DNA of 64,000 nucleotides from Sacculina carcini (taxonomy: Eukaryota > Arthropoda > Thecostraca > Sacculinidae): assembly GCA_916048095.2 (NCBI GenBank), contig OU696581.1:4035445-4099444 (forward strand), in the 5' to 3' direction. Of the stretch, positions 12,101-21,696 are shown piece by piece. The notes beneath the pieces are model-generated. The model worked only from the letters and a program-made list of their open reading frames with translations. It had not been told where the DNA came from and did no database searches. The position numbers and the translations under genes are program-made. Position 1 is the stretch's first letter, and the number at the start of each line of letters is the position of its first letter.

Positions 12101-15100
12101 TTGCGTTGGTTGCTACATTCACCGGAGATTCTTGTAAAATTCATCCAGCACGAGCGCCATCGAGAAGGCCAGGTTGTTGGAGTAGGACGAGTCGGCGCGC
12201 AGTGCCTCGTCGAACAACTCAAAATCGGTCATCCACTCGCGAGCGTACGAACAATCCACCACGTCCTCCTGACCACCACACACACATACAGACACACAAA
12301 CACAGAATCAGTGTGTATGTCACAATGTGTATTTCACGTGTATGTATGTGTGTGTCACGTATGCATGTCAGTTGCAAGCTGGCGCGTGTGGTTAGTTGGC
12401 TGACTGTCATTTGTTGCCCAAAAAACGCTTCCGAGTGCAATATTCTGCAACGTTGCAAGAACTATTGCACCTGACATGAAATTGCGAGCGCCCAATAAAC
12501 GTTCAAGGGAAAATGTTATCAAGTAACTATATTCGCTCCAGAAGCAACAGTAATAACGTATGCACATAAATGTTGCATGTTTCATAGGTATTGTACATGC
12601 TACTGATCAAAACGAGATCACATCCGTCGCAAATAATCATCAATAAATAATCACCTATTACCATATATTGAACTTCATGAAGTGCAGAGCCGTCATAAGC
12701 AGAGTCGTCTTGGACGATTGGTGGCTGTTCGATTTTGTTTTTTGTTACTGCGTTATTATCGGTTTTGTTTTTATGGACCGGGACACCATATGGTCTGATG
12801 GAGAGACAAGGCAGAGCAATGAAACGATACCCCTTCAACACTAGAAGGACCGGAAAACTGAACTACCTAGAAGGACCGGAGCCATCAATTGACGGCTGTT
12901 AATTAAGACCTGTTTTTTAGCGACATTTTCCTAAACTGATTGGTGATTTACGTTTACGCGGGTGTGCAGTTGTTAGCACACCCGCCTCACAAGCGGGAGG
13001 TCAGTGGTTCGAAACCCGGCGGAGCAGAATTTCATTGGGCGAATTCTATAATCCACAGCCCCTGTCCACCCAGCAGTAAATGATGGTACCAGATGCCAGT
13101 CATGTATTGTGTCATGCATTCTGGGGAGGTGGCCCTCTCTAATACGTCTTACGTCCTTGTGGCGCCATAGCGTGGATAGGGTCAGTTCTGCGGTGACAGC
13201 GAGCTGCACGGGGCACACCTGTGTGTTCATAAGTTTCGGCTTCTTCCCGTGTAGCAGCTGTCACTTAGGCATCTAACATTTAATCATTTAACTACGTAGA
13301 AGGACCGAAGCCGTCAATTGACGGCTGTCAAATTTAGGGCTGCTTTATTGGCAATTTCTTTTGACAAATTGCTTGTGAATATAATGTTTCTAATGATTTA
13401 GACCAGGGGTTCTGAACCTTTTTATGGCTCCATGCCCCTATGGATTATCGAATATGGTCCAATACCCAGACTTTCTTGACTGTTCAAATAACTATCACCA
13501 ATCCTATCATTTATAATTTTATTATTTATAAACCATTAATAATTTATACCAGGACCCATAAATCGAATCCCATACCCCCGGATTTTGGTTCTCATAACCC
13601 CAAGGGGTATGGATACCCCCGGTTCAGAGAATGCTGAATCGAATAGTGTTAAACCAATTGAGATCATAAAAAAATATTGGTGCCGTGAGGGTAATTTCAA
13701 AATTCTATGTTGAGCAATAAATGACGCCGCGTTAAATACTATTTATGACAATTTAACGACAACCATTGGAACGATATTTTTGCGTTCTATCAAATGATAT
13801 AACATGATATAACAAAATAACATGATAAACCTGTAAGAACCGCAGTCCTCAATTGGCGATTTAACCGCTAGAGTACGAGGGGCGTTCAATAAGTAAACCC
13901 ACTTCCATTTATCTGATATATGCGAAATTTTATATGTGAATGATTTATATATCTATGGGATATGTGGCATATTTCAGCTCTAAACTAATTGTGGTTTTCG
14001 ATTCAAAGGTGTTTGAACTGTAGGAACGCCTACAAAAGATAATAACACGTAACTGTGTATTGATCGACTGACTGGAAAACGTATGTCGGAAACCACAAAT
14101 GAAACAACACATATACAAATAAATATAAAATACAATGGTGGCGCGGAGGCCACAGTTCCCCCCCAGGTGCGGAGCACCGACTACTGAAAGCGAACCGGGG
14201 CGCGAATTGGCCTGGCGCGCCTGGACCAAACGATTCTGGGAGGCCGGAGTGTGTGCGAAGTGTCAGCAGGAACAGGCGACTCCGTTACCGACGTGGGAAC
14301 CGCAGCTGCCTCGGCGGCGCCTTGAGAAGTTTGGGCTGAAGGCGGCAGTGGTGAGCTGCAGGATTGGCTTCTCTCGGAAAATGCCGGCTTCAAACGGTCG
14401 ATGGCGACTGTGTCCGGGCGTCCGTTGAAGTCCAAAACGAATGCTTTGTCATCGCGCTGAAGCACGGCATACGGTCCGCGGTAAGGTTGAGTCAGTGGTG
14501 GACGCACAGCATCCACACGAACAAACACATGTGTCGCCGTCATCAGCGGCTGCGACACAAACGGACGATCGGCGTCGTAGCGCCGGTGCCAAGCAGTCGG
14601 TGTTGGCCGGAGTCTGGACATGGAGGTAGCGAGCTGTCGAGCTGTCTCATTCGCTGGTGACAACTGAGTCTGTGAGAAAAATTGGCCCGGGAGGCGCATT
14701 TTTTCGCCAAACACCATCTCCGCTGATGATGAATTGATGTCCGGCTTGTACGCCGCCCGCATGCCCATCAGAACCAAGGGCAGGGCCGCCATCCAGTTGA
14801 CATTGCTCTCTAGAGCAGCAGTAAGAGAGGATTTCAGCTGGCGATGAATACGCTCTACTAACCCATTCTGCTGAGGCGAATAGGCGCACGTTGTCTTCAG
14901 CTGAACCCCGAGGATGGACCAAAACTCGGTCCACAGGTCGGACACAAACTGTCGGCCACGGTCGGACGTAATGCACAGGCACATACCGAACCGAGATGTC
15001 CAGTCAAGTAATGCGCGAGCACAAGACGCAGCAGAAGCCTCTGGCATCGGTATTGCCTCGGGGTAACGCGTTTACCTGTCCACTATTGTGAACAAATAGC

Positions 15101-18100
15101 GATGACCACTGTCTTCCGGAAGTGGTCCGACGACGTCAACGTGAAGCGCCTCGAAACGTCCAGATGGTGTTGCAGGGCGGCGCAACGACGTATGTTGGTG
15201 ACGGCCGACCTTGCATCGTTGACAGAGGGTGCAATTCCTCACCCAAGCTGACACTTTCGAGCTTATGCGACTAAACACAAAGCGTTCCGAGATCAGGCGC
15301 CGGGTTGTTCGCGCGCTGGGATGGTGCATGCTGTGAAATAGCAGATAGATCTCGTGCTGCAACGCCTCAGGTGCAAGTGGGCGGTCAACACCGGTGGAGA
15401 CGTCCACCAGAAGACCAGTCGGCACGCCTTCAACATCACGGCGCTCAATACGAAGCGATGAAGAAGCGGCGAGAGCGGCGATATCTGAAGCTCCTTGTTG
15501 TGCTAAGGCAAGCTGTTTAAGGTCTAAGCCTTGCTGAGCCTCAGCATGTATCTCAGACACTGAACGCAAGGCATCGTCTGGTGGACGACTGAGACAGTCT
15601 GAGACGGCATTGTCACGACCCTTGATGTGCCTGACGTCAGTCGAGAATTCGCTGAGGTACGCCAGTTGGCGCTGAACGCGAGCTGATCGCTCGGATGAGC
15701 TGGTGAATGCATGAATCAGCGGTTTGTGGTCAGTCCACAGTTGTAAATTCGGACGGCCTTCTAAGAGGTGTCTGAATCGTTTCACGGCGCTGAACAAGGC
15801 AAACAATGCTTTGTCTCCTGTACACCACTTTATCTGTGAACCGGTCAGTATGCGCGAGTGATACGCAAGTGGGACCCACTTGTGATTCTGCAGCTGCAGG
15901 ATCACTGCACCTACTGCGCGATCCGATGCGTCAGCTACGACCTTGGTTAGCGCGTCGTGCAGAGGATACGCGAGACGGGATACGGCCGCTAACGCTGATT
16001 TGGTGGTCTCAAAAGCTGCTGCTTGCTGGGGTCCCCAGACGAACTCGCGTTTCAGCTTTGCTGCTGCATGGAGCGGTTCGAGAGTGGATGCCAGGTTGAG
16101 TAGGAACCGATGGAAATGGTTGACCATTCCCAGATAGCGCCTGCATTGCGTGGCGTCGCGAGGGGGCTGCATGGCCAGCAAGTCGGCGACTTTGTCTGGG
16201 AGAGGTTCTATGCCGCAGGCTGACACCTCGAGGCCTACGAATCGAACGCTGGATGCACCGAAAAGGCACTTCTCTGGCTTCACAGCCAGTCCAGCCAGCA
16301 GCAGGCGGCGGAAAAGTTCCTGCAGGTCCTCGCGATGGGTCTCAGCGTCTGGCGAGAACACGAGAATATCGTCCAGGTAGCAGTAAACTCGTGGCATGCC
16401 TCGAAGTACGGTGTCCATTAGCCTCTGGAATGTCTGAGCCGCGTTGCAGAGACCAAACGGCATCCTCGTGTAATGGAAAAGTCCAAATGGGGTCGTGATG
16501 GCTGTCTTTTCTTGATCGTCTTCATGCACCGGTACTTGGGCAAATGCACGAGGTAGGTCAATTGTGCTGAAGATATTGGCTCCAGCCAGTTGGTCGGCAA
16601 ACGTTTGCATATGTGGTACGGGGTACCTGTCAGGTACAGTTATGGCGTTCAGACGCTCATAACATCCCACCATTCTGAAGGAAGTGCCGCCGTCCTTCTC
16701 GACCAAGTGTATAGGGCTTGACCAAGGAGACGACGACGGCACCAGAATACCACGTGCGATCAGCTCGTCGAGTTCAAGTTTGGCGGCGGCGAGTTTGGCA
16801 GGCATCAGGCGACGAGGGCGCGCGAACACTGAGTTGCCGCGTGTGACGATACGATGCATCACGCCTGGAACAGTAACCACCGGAAAACCAGACGGCGGAA
16901 CTGCCAGTTTCGCGAACGCGCTAGACTGGCGGATATCGCGGAACAAATCACCATCTTGGTTGTTGCGTTGAACGGCACTTATGCACGTGAGGTCCGGATG
17001 GTCAACATGACGTGATGAATTAGTGGACAAAAATGTCGCACTGTCGACGAGTCGCCGGCCTTGCATGTCAATCATGAGACCATACTCCTTCAAGAAGTCT
17101 GCACCGATTATCGGTGTGGGTACAGCCGCGACGATGAATTTGAAAGAATAAACTCTACCCAGGCACAGATCGACGCTGACTAGTTTCGGTTGAAGTTTCG
17201 GTTGAGGCAACTCGCTAAGGTGTTTCTGACCGACGGGTAACAATGACACCTCTGAACCACTGTCAACAAGGTACTTGCGGCCAGAGATGTCGGTCACAAA
17301 CAACAGGTGGCACTCACGTTTGAGGCAACCGGACGTGGCCATTACCGCCGGTTGCCGTGCCCGTTTCCCGGTCGTTGGAACTGTGGCAGGTCAACGTGGT
17401 ACGTGCACGGTCCAGCACAATGCCGCGCGGCGGGACCATATTTGCGGTGGAGGCGACACCAGCGGTCCACGAAACTTGAGCCTGCAGTTGCTTGCTGCGA
17501 GCTGTTTTGACGGCGATTAACCGCGTCTGTTGGGGCATGTGCGGCCGCATGGCGCGTGACAGCAACAACACATTCGTCGTCGTCACTGATCTCCTGGCTG
17601 ACCACAAGAGTTGACGCTGGTGTCTCATGAGAGCGTGCACGATGGTGTATGTCCATTTGGAGGGCAGCCTCACGAAGAGTTACTGTCTTCAGCAATTCTC
17701 TGCACAGAAGCTGCATCTCTGTGGGAAGCCTGAGCAAAAAGACCTCGCGCAAGATCTCGTGATCCATATCATGTGGGTACAGCGCGTGCATGGCGTCATA
17801 AAGCTCGGATGGCTTCATGGAGCCCAGCCGCCGAGGAAGGCTCTCCAAACGCTGGAGCCTCTCAGCTGGAGACAGTTGGAGCCTGGTACGCAGTCTGTTT
17901 TGAAGTCGATCGTAGCAGTCGGCTGCCAGCGGTGATTGACTCGCGAGCTCCTTGACAATACGAAACTTCGCGGGGGGACGCTTTGCCCAGACTTTGCGAA
18001 ATTTGGTCAGCTGTGTCTTCACTCCTCCATCTTCCAACAGATTATCACACATCAGTAGCCACGTGTCAACATCAGTGTCATCAAACACGGGCAGCTCCAC

Positions 18101-20734
18101 CCGGACTGCTGCTGAAAGAGCGTCTGCTGGCTCAATTGACATTGTGATATTTCGTACAGGCGAAGAAATACAGAAAATATTTTACAACGAACGTTCGGGG
18201 TCACCACTTGTAGGAACGCCTACAAAAGATAATAACACGTAACTGTGTATTGATCGACTGACTGGAAAACGTATGTCGGAAACCACAAATGAAACAACAC
18301 ATATACAAATGAATATAAAATACAATGGTGGCGCGGAGGCCACAGAACTGAGTCAGGCGTGAAATAGAGCCTGTTTAGTGTCGCGCAGTGATCCGGTTTT
18401 TGTATTTGAAAGGACGCACACCACAGGAGACATTTGATGAAATGAAAGAAACGTATGGTGATGATGTCCCACCACATGCCCTTGTAAAACCCTGGCATCG
18501 TGAATTCAAACATCGCCGGAATTATGTGAAAACAGCTCCCAGACATGGTCGCCCCCTTCTGCCATTGATGAGGCATCTGTCCGTCAAGTGGAGACTGCCA
18601 TATTAGAAGATCGACGCATTAATATTCGCCAAATAGCCCAATATGACTAGATTTGTTCAGGGTCTGTGGAAACTATACTCGTTCAGCACATATATAACAG
18701 TACATATTTAGTGAATTCGTTTAGTCAATGAGGGTATATCTCGCAAGAAAATCACCTGCAAATTGGGCTCTATACATTTTAGGGTATGTTCAGGCTGCAC
18801 CGGGCGTACTTCAGTATCGTATATTGGTTTGTGGGCTTGGTTTCATAGTGAAATTGTAAAAGTTTGAGGTGCTCTAGTTTTGAACATTGTCGTTGGTCTG
18901 GTACAATATAATAGCACTGACTTAATGCAATAATAAAAATATAATAATAATATAATATAATATAACAATATAATAGCACTGATTTTTGTGAAATAATGAG
19001 AAAGAAACAAGTAAATGAGGTAGAAGTCGAGCAAGCGCTCTTTTGCTAAAGACTCTTTTGCTCAGTCAGAGTACTTATATAAAATAGTGCATGTTCTGCA
19101 CTTGGTTCAGCATAAATGACTAAAAATTATTTAACAAACACCATTCAAAAGATCAGTTTAATACCTTTGTAATAGTATAATTTGACGTCAATTGACGGCT
19201 CTGGTCCTTCTAGGTAGTTTTGTTTCCATAGCAAAAACTATTAATGCCAAACAACAAATGTGTTGTCAATATGCTCATTTTAGCAAAAAAATAAGTAAGG
19301 AAAATACAAGTATGTAACTGTAACCAGTGAAAAGTTATTTGAGACTAAAATTTGAATAGCCGTCAATTGACGGCTCCGGTCCTTCTAGTGTTAACTTCTG
19401 CTCTCTCTCTCTCTTATGCTTATCACCTTGTTGAGCGCCACTACAAACGGCAGGCGGGTGCGGTACATGATGCTGCAGGCGTACAGCATGTTCGACATGA
19501 ACGTAACAGGGCTGGCGCTACGCACGGCGTCCATCACATACACTACGACCGTTGGATAGCCGGCCGCCAGCGACTCAGTGATTATCGCTCCCGACGCCGA
19601 CCACGTGAATGCCTCGCAGACACACACACACGCATGCACACACGGGTGTATTTTTATTTCAGAGGACCTAGGAGTCTGGACTCAATATTAAACCAGAGAG
19701 AAGCACTTCATCGCTGAAATGACCCGATAGACTGCTATTATTAACAGTGACGTGAAATGACGTGTATCACCTCTATTTGGCCCGGCGTATCGATGAGCAC
19801 GTGAGACGGTGGCGGCGTGACGGCCGCGGACTGTCGCCTGTCCCCGTCACTGTCGTTACCGACGGGCCCGCGGAGGCAGCGTCGCTCTAGTATAGCCAGC
19901 AGCTGATCGAAGCGCGAAGCGAACAGGTTGAGCGCCGTGACAATGGCACCGTTCGGTCCCAGGCCGTACTGCTGCATGACACTGCGGTATTGCACTGTGT
20001 CGCGAATATCTGACAAAAGCACGCACACGCCCGAATGAAGAACACATCAAATGGCCGTCAAATTTGGAGGAGTGCTTATTAATCGCTGATACAAAAAGTT
20101 GGACAAGTGTATGAGAGATCGTACAAAACATCATATCAGTAGAGAGCGAAAACAAAAGTGTGACGGAATAAACAATACAATAATTACATACAACTATACC
20201 CACACTATATGAGTAATAAAATCATACACACACCACACACACTACTGTCTGATCATATTGAGAAGAGCGTGTTGAGATGATAACAGTGATGCCAAGGTGG
20301 AAGTGAATGCGAGTGCAACAAGCACGGCAAAAAACAATCAACGCACCAACATTGGCCGGGTAGGGCACCTCACAACACGCCGGATCCAGATTAACAACGA
20401 AAGGCAGTGAACGCTCACGACGCTCTTTCTGACACTGCCGTGCATCCTCCTGCTGCTGTCCTTCCTTCGCGTCGTTTGAGCTGTGGTGCTGATTGTGCAA
20501 GCTGCTGGCTTGTTGGTGCAGGTGCGCCGTGACACGCTGCACCAACGACGTCTTGCCCGAGCCGGCCATGCCAAGAAATATGACACACGGCGGACGACTG
20601 GCTACGTTAACACTTGCGCCGGTCGGCGGGCTTGCGCTAGCTTCATCTCTCACGGCAGTTGGCGGCGAGGACGAACGCTTGGTGGTAGAACTGAAGCTGT
20701 CATCGTTGACGTCGATCGAGAAGCGAGAGGCCAT
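9127..20734 (-). CDS. GPN1: GPN-loop GTPase 1 (five exons)
   Basis: Exons read on the minus strand: 20734-20347, 20009-19771, 19612-19427, 12268-12123 and 9469-9127; all junctions keep frame with GT/AG boundaries and give a 433-residue product. The start ATG at 20734 lies in the context CTAATGG. Visible GTPase motifs are the P-loop GMAGSGKT (about residues 55-62), the family-defining GPN tripeptide in GLGPNG (147-149), DTPGQIE, NK at the exon 3 end, and the conserved blocks [19 protein letters not shown] and YRPEYERL. Human GPN1 is 374 residues; the extra length is a Ser-rich N-terminus, a Gln/His-rich insert after the P-loop helix and an insert before the G3 motif. GPN1 pairs with GPN3 to move RNA polymerase II into the nucleus. 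The third intron is 7.2 kb and the fourth 2.7 kb because of transposon insertions. Confidence 0.93.
9780..11640 (+). pseudogene. Second decayed gypsy pol fragment in GPN1 intron 4
   Basis: Antisense to GPN1. In broken frames one can read the RT end (GLIDLPVP near 9950), RNase H ([14 protein letters not shown] near 10165), an integrase zinc-finger region ([11 protein letters not shown] near 10580), the linker [15 protein letters not shown] near 10750, and an integrase core ([13 protein letters not shown] near 11000). The LTRs are not recognisable. The 10860-10945 stretch carries a local duplication. The element is heavily mutated and clearly old. Confidence 0.75.
10295..10337. repeat. Perfect 43-nt palindrome (21-bp arms, 1-nt centre)
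   Basis: The arms begin CGCGATAATTG and are exact reverse complements around a single C at 10316. It lies where gypsy RNase H coding sequence (EAYAIIEAV) should continue, so the right arm looks like an inverted copy of the left one. Confidence 0.9.
11641..12122. other. GPN1 intron 4, unassigned sequence
   Basis: T-rich, non-coding sequence between the gypsy remnant and GPN1 exon 4. It may include the 3' end of the gypsy element: an AATAAA-containing stretch is present at 12076-12085 on the plus strand. No other feature is seen. Confidence 0.4.
12955..13250 (+). mobile_element. tRNA-Val-derived SINE
   Basis: The head resembles a tRNA: a D-arm with GTGC/GCAC, an anticodon stem CCCGC/GCGGG closing the loop CTCACAA (anticodon CAC, valine) and a B-box GGTTCGAAACCC. 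The acceptor stem does not pair, so a functional tRNA gene is unlikely. A non-tRNA body follows, including the stretch CCACCCAGCAGTAAATG, common in animal SINEs. The 3' end is uncertain. Confidence 0.7.
13404..13635. mobile_element. Possible hAT-type MITE
   Basis: The ends CAGGGGTTCTGAACC and GGTTCAGAGAATGCTG form imperfect inverted repeats of the CAGNGNTTC kind found in hAT miniature elements. An AT-rich centre with internal CCCC(T/C) repeats separates them. No convincing 8-bp target duplication was seen. Confidence 0.45.
14019..14154 (-). repeat. 3' LTR of the gypsy element
   Basis: 136 bp, ends TG..CA, paired with 18209-18344 with one visible difference. Confidence 0.95.
14181..17342 (-). 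pseudogene. gypsy pol polyprotein with one in-frame stop
   Basis: Protease ([13 protein letters not shown]) comes first, then RT with [34 protein letters not shown] and the catalytic [11 protein letters not shown], RNase H ([14 protein letters not shown]), an integrase zinc region (HHPSARTTR and CTLCQRC) and integrase core ([36 protein letters not shown]). A single TAA (about 15072-15074) breaks the frame in the integrase core just after FTIVDR; reading continues in the same frame to 14181 with the full integrase C-terminus. No other lesion is evident. It would copy the element's RNA and insert the DNA, and is probably defective as it stands. Confidence 0.92.
17342..18142 (-). CDS. gypsy gag protein
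   Basis: A complete 266-residue ORF starting 67 nt inside the element. It contains the gag-type block [17 protein letters not shown], the capsid-like region with [10 protein letters not shown] and [11 protein letters not shown], and a C-terminal C-x2-H / H-x3-C cluster ([18 protein letters not shown]), a pattern seen in gag proteins of this gypsy group in place of a standard CCHC knuckle. Its TAA stop shares one base with the ATG of pol (TAATG at 17340-17344), which suggests coupled termination and reinitiation rather than frameshifting. It would form the particle shell. Confidence 0.9.
   Translation of the reverse strand: MSIEPADALSAAVRVELPVFDDTDVDTWLLMCDNLLEDGGVKTQLTKFRKVWAKRPPAKFRIVKELASQSPLAADCYDRLQNRLRTRLQLSPAERLQRLESLPRRLGSMKPSELYDAMHALYPHDMDHEILREVFLLRLPTEMQLLCRELLKTVTLREAALQMDIHHRARSHETPASTLVVSQEISDDDECVVAVTRHAAAHAPTDAVNRRQNSSQQATAGSSFVDRWCRLHRKYGPAARHCAGPCTYHVDLPQFQRPGNGHGNRR
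18209..18344 (-). repeat. 5' LTR of the gypsy element
   Basis: 136 bp, ends TG..CA, directly followed on the minus strand by the primer-binding-site-like sequence. Confidence 0.95.
18388..18655 (+). pseudogene. mariner transposase N-terminal fragment
   Basis: The reading [18 protein letters not shown], then [18 protein letters not shown] and HGRPLLP, followed in another frame by [17 protein letters not shown] and NIRQIAQY, matches the helix-turn-helix half of mariner transposases. One frameshift occurs near 18560. The catalytic DD34D domain is missing. Confidence 0.8.
18661..19188. other. AT-rich intron 3 sequence
   Basis: Non-coding. It holds a local (TAATA)-rich stretch near 18930-18985. 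No gene or recognisable element end was found. Confidence 0.5.
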
Positions 20735-20761
20735 TAGATGTTCAGTGATATCTGTGTGCAA

Positions 20762-21271
20762 CTCTGATCTCGGAAAGACGCGGCTGAGATCTACCTAGAG
20801 ATACGAAGTTGGGTACGCCGACCTAATGAGGGCACCTGCGTTATTAGAATTTTACTCAAACAAAGAACCCGAAGTGGAATCGCTTCGGCTAGATAGAAAT
20901 ACAACAAACTGCAGCGAATCGTATGAAATGCCGCGTGATTTGTAAACAAATACCGTTAATGAAACAAAACCTTCAATTATGTGTGACACGTGCGTTATAA
21001 ATAAAATTATGAATTTATCGTTATCGATCAATTTCACAAATATTTTCCTACTATAAATTGTTGATTTGCGTTTTGATTTTTGAGACAGCGCTTTTCATCA
21101 ATCGTGATGTAACTGATCAATTTAAAATGCTCAATAGAAAACATTTACTGATAATAAACATTTCAACTGATCAATAAGAAAATAAGTGTCCATGCTATAT
21201 TTTGCTGAGAGTATTAGCTTTGTAGTGTTTCGATTTGATATTCGTCCGTTATTGTGTAGTGCCGCTGCTCT
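20762..21271. other. Upstream region of GPN1
   Basis: AT-rich, non-coding region preceding GPN1 on the minus strand and ending at the CCGG target duplication of the long-inverted-repeat element. It presumably contains the GPN1 promoter, but no TATA or initiator could be fixed. Confidence 0.4.
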
Positions 21272-21417
21272 CCGGTGTGACGGTGTGACGGCCCAAGATG
21301 CGACATCAGATCAGATCAGATGAAAAGTTGAGGGTTAGCCTTTGCAACGGCCCCTCTTCGCTCATATTTGTATCACTTAATAGCAATATGTTCGTCCTGT
21401 TCGTCCGTTCCGTGTTT

Positions 21418-21696
21418 CTATTCTGTTTTTATTCCATTCTCCCTTTTCTTCCTCCTTTTCCAAAAACCATACAACCCCTCTTTCACCTTTTCCATTTCTT
21501 CCTTGTTTTCAAACATAAACAATGCTCTTCCTATGGCTTCTTCAGCTGTCTCTCCCTGTCCGCTCAACGCCCCTACCTTTTCCCTCAGATCTGCATATCC
21601 CTCACACTTCAACATAAAATGCTCTAAATTTTCATTTTCATTTTCGCACATCGGGCATTTGTTTTCTTCTGTCCACACCCTATTGTTTAGTTGCAT
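21418..21696 (-). pseudogene. LINE ORF2 C-terminus, shifted frame
   Basis: Reads QLNNRVWTEENKCPMC, then a C-x2-C...H-x4-C zinc motif with LEHFMLKC, as at the C-terminus of CR1/L2-like ORF2 proteins. It overlaps the end of the main ORF by 10 nt, so a single one-base change separates the two. Confidence 0.75.

Larger units (their letters stand above)
14019..18344 (-). mobile_element. Nearly intact gypsy LTR retrotransposon
   Basis: The 136-bp LTRs are at 14019-14154 and 18209-18344 and differ at one position by eye (A/G near their AT-rich part). Read on the minus strand they start TGTGGCC and end CCTACA. A 4-bp target duplication, GAAC, flanks the element (14015-14018 and 18345-18348). After the 5' LTR a primer-binding-site-like TGGTGACCCCGAACG appears; before the 3' LTR there is a polypurine run ending GGGGGGGAAC. 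The insertion interrupts a mariner element within GPN1 intron 3. Its condition suggests a recent insertion. Confidence 0.95.
13876..18660 (+). mobile_element. mariner element split by a gypsy insertion
   Basis: The left end follows a TA dinucleotide (13874-13875) and begins CGAGGGGCGTTCAATAAG, typical of mariner terminal repeats. The 5' untranslated part runs to 14018, then the gypsy element (14019-18344) interrupts it. Mariner sequence resumes at 18345 with the N-terminal part of the transposase. No right terminal repeat is seen, so the element is truncated near 18660. Confidence 0.75.
12839..19390. mobile_element. piggyBac-like terminal inverted repeats bracketing nested elements
   Basis: The left end CACTAGAAGGACCGG (12839) and right end CCGGTCCTTCTAGTG (ending 19390) are exact inverted copies. 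The right flank is TTAA (19391-19394); the left flank is TCAA, a one-base variant. TTAA targets and CxCTAGAA-like ends suggest a piggyBac-type (or other TTAA-specific) element, but no transposase is seen. A second inverted pair (ACTACCTAGAAGGACCGG at 12862; its complement ending 19218) and a further left copy near 13292 lie inside. Several copies carry the palindrome core GTCAATTGAC just inside the repeat. All of this lies within GPN1 intron 3. Confidence 0.6.

Noticed and set aside
12955..13030. A functional tRNA-Val(CAC) gene
   Set aside because: D-arm, anticodon arm and B-box are recognisable, but the acceptor stem does not pair and the T-stem is imperfect; a SINE-type body follows.
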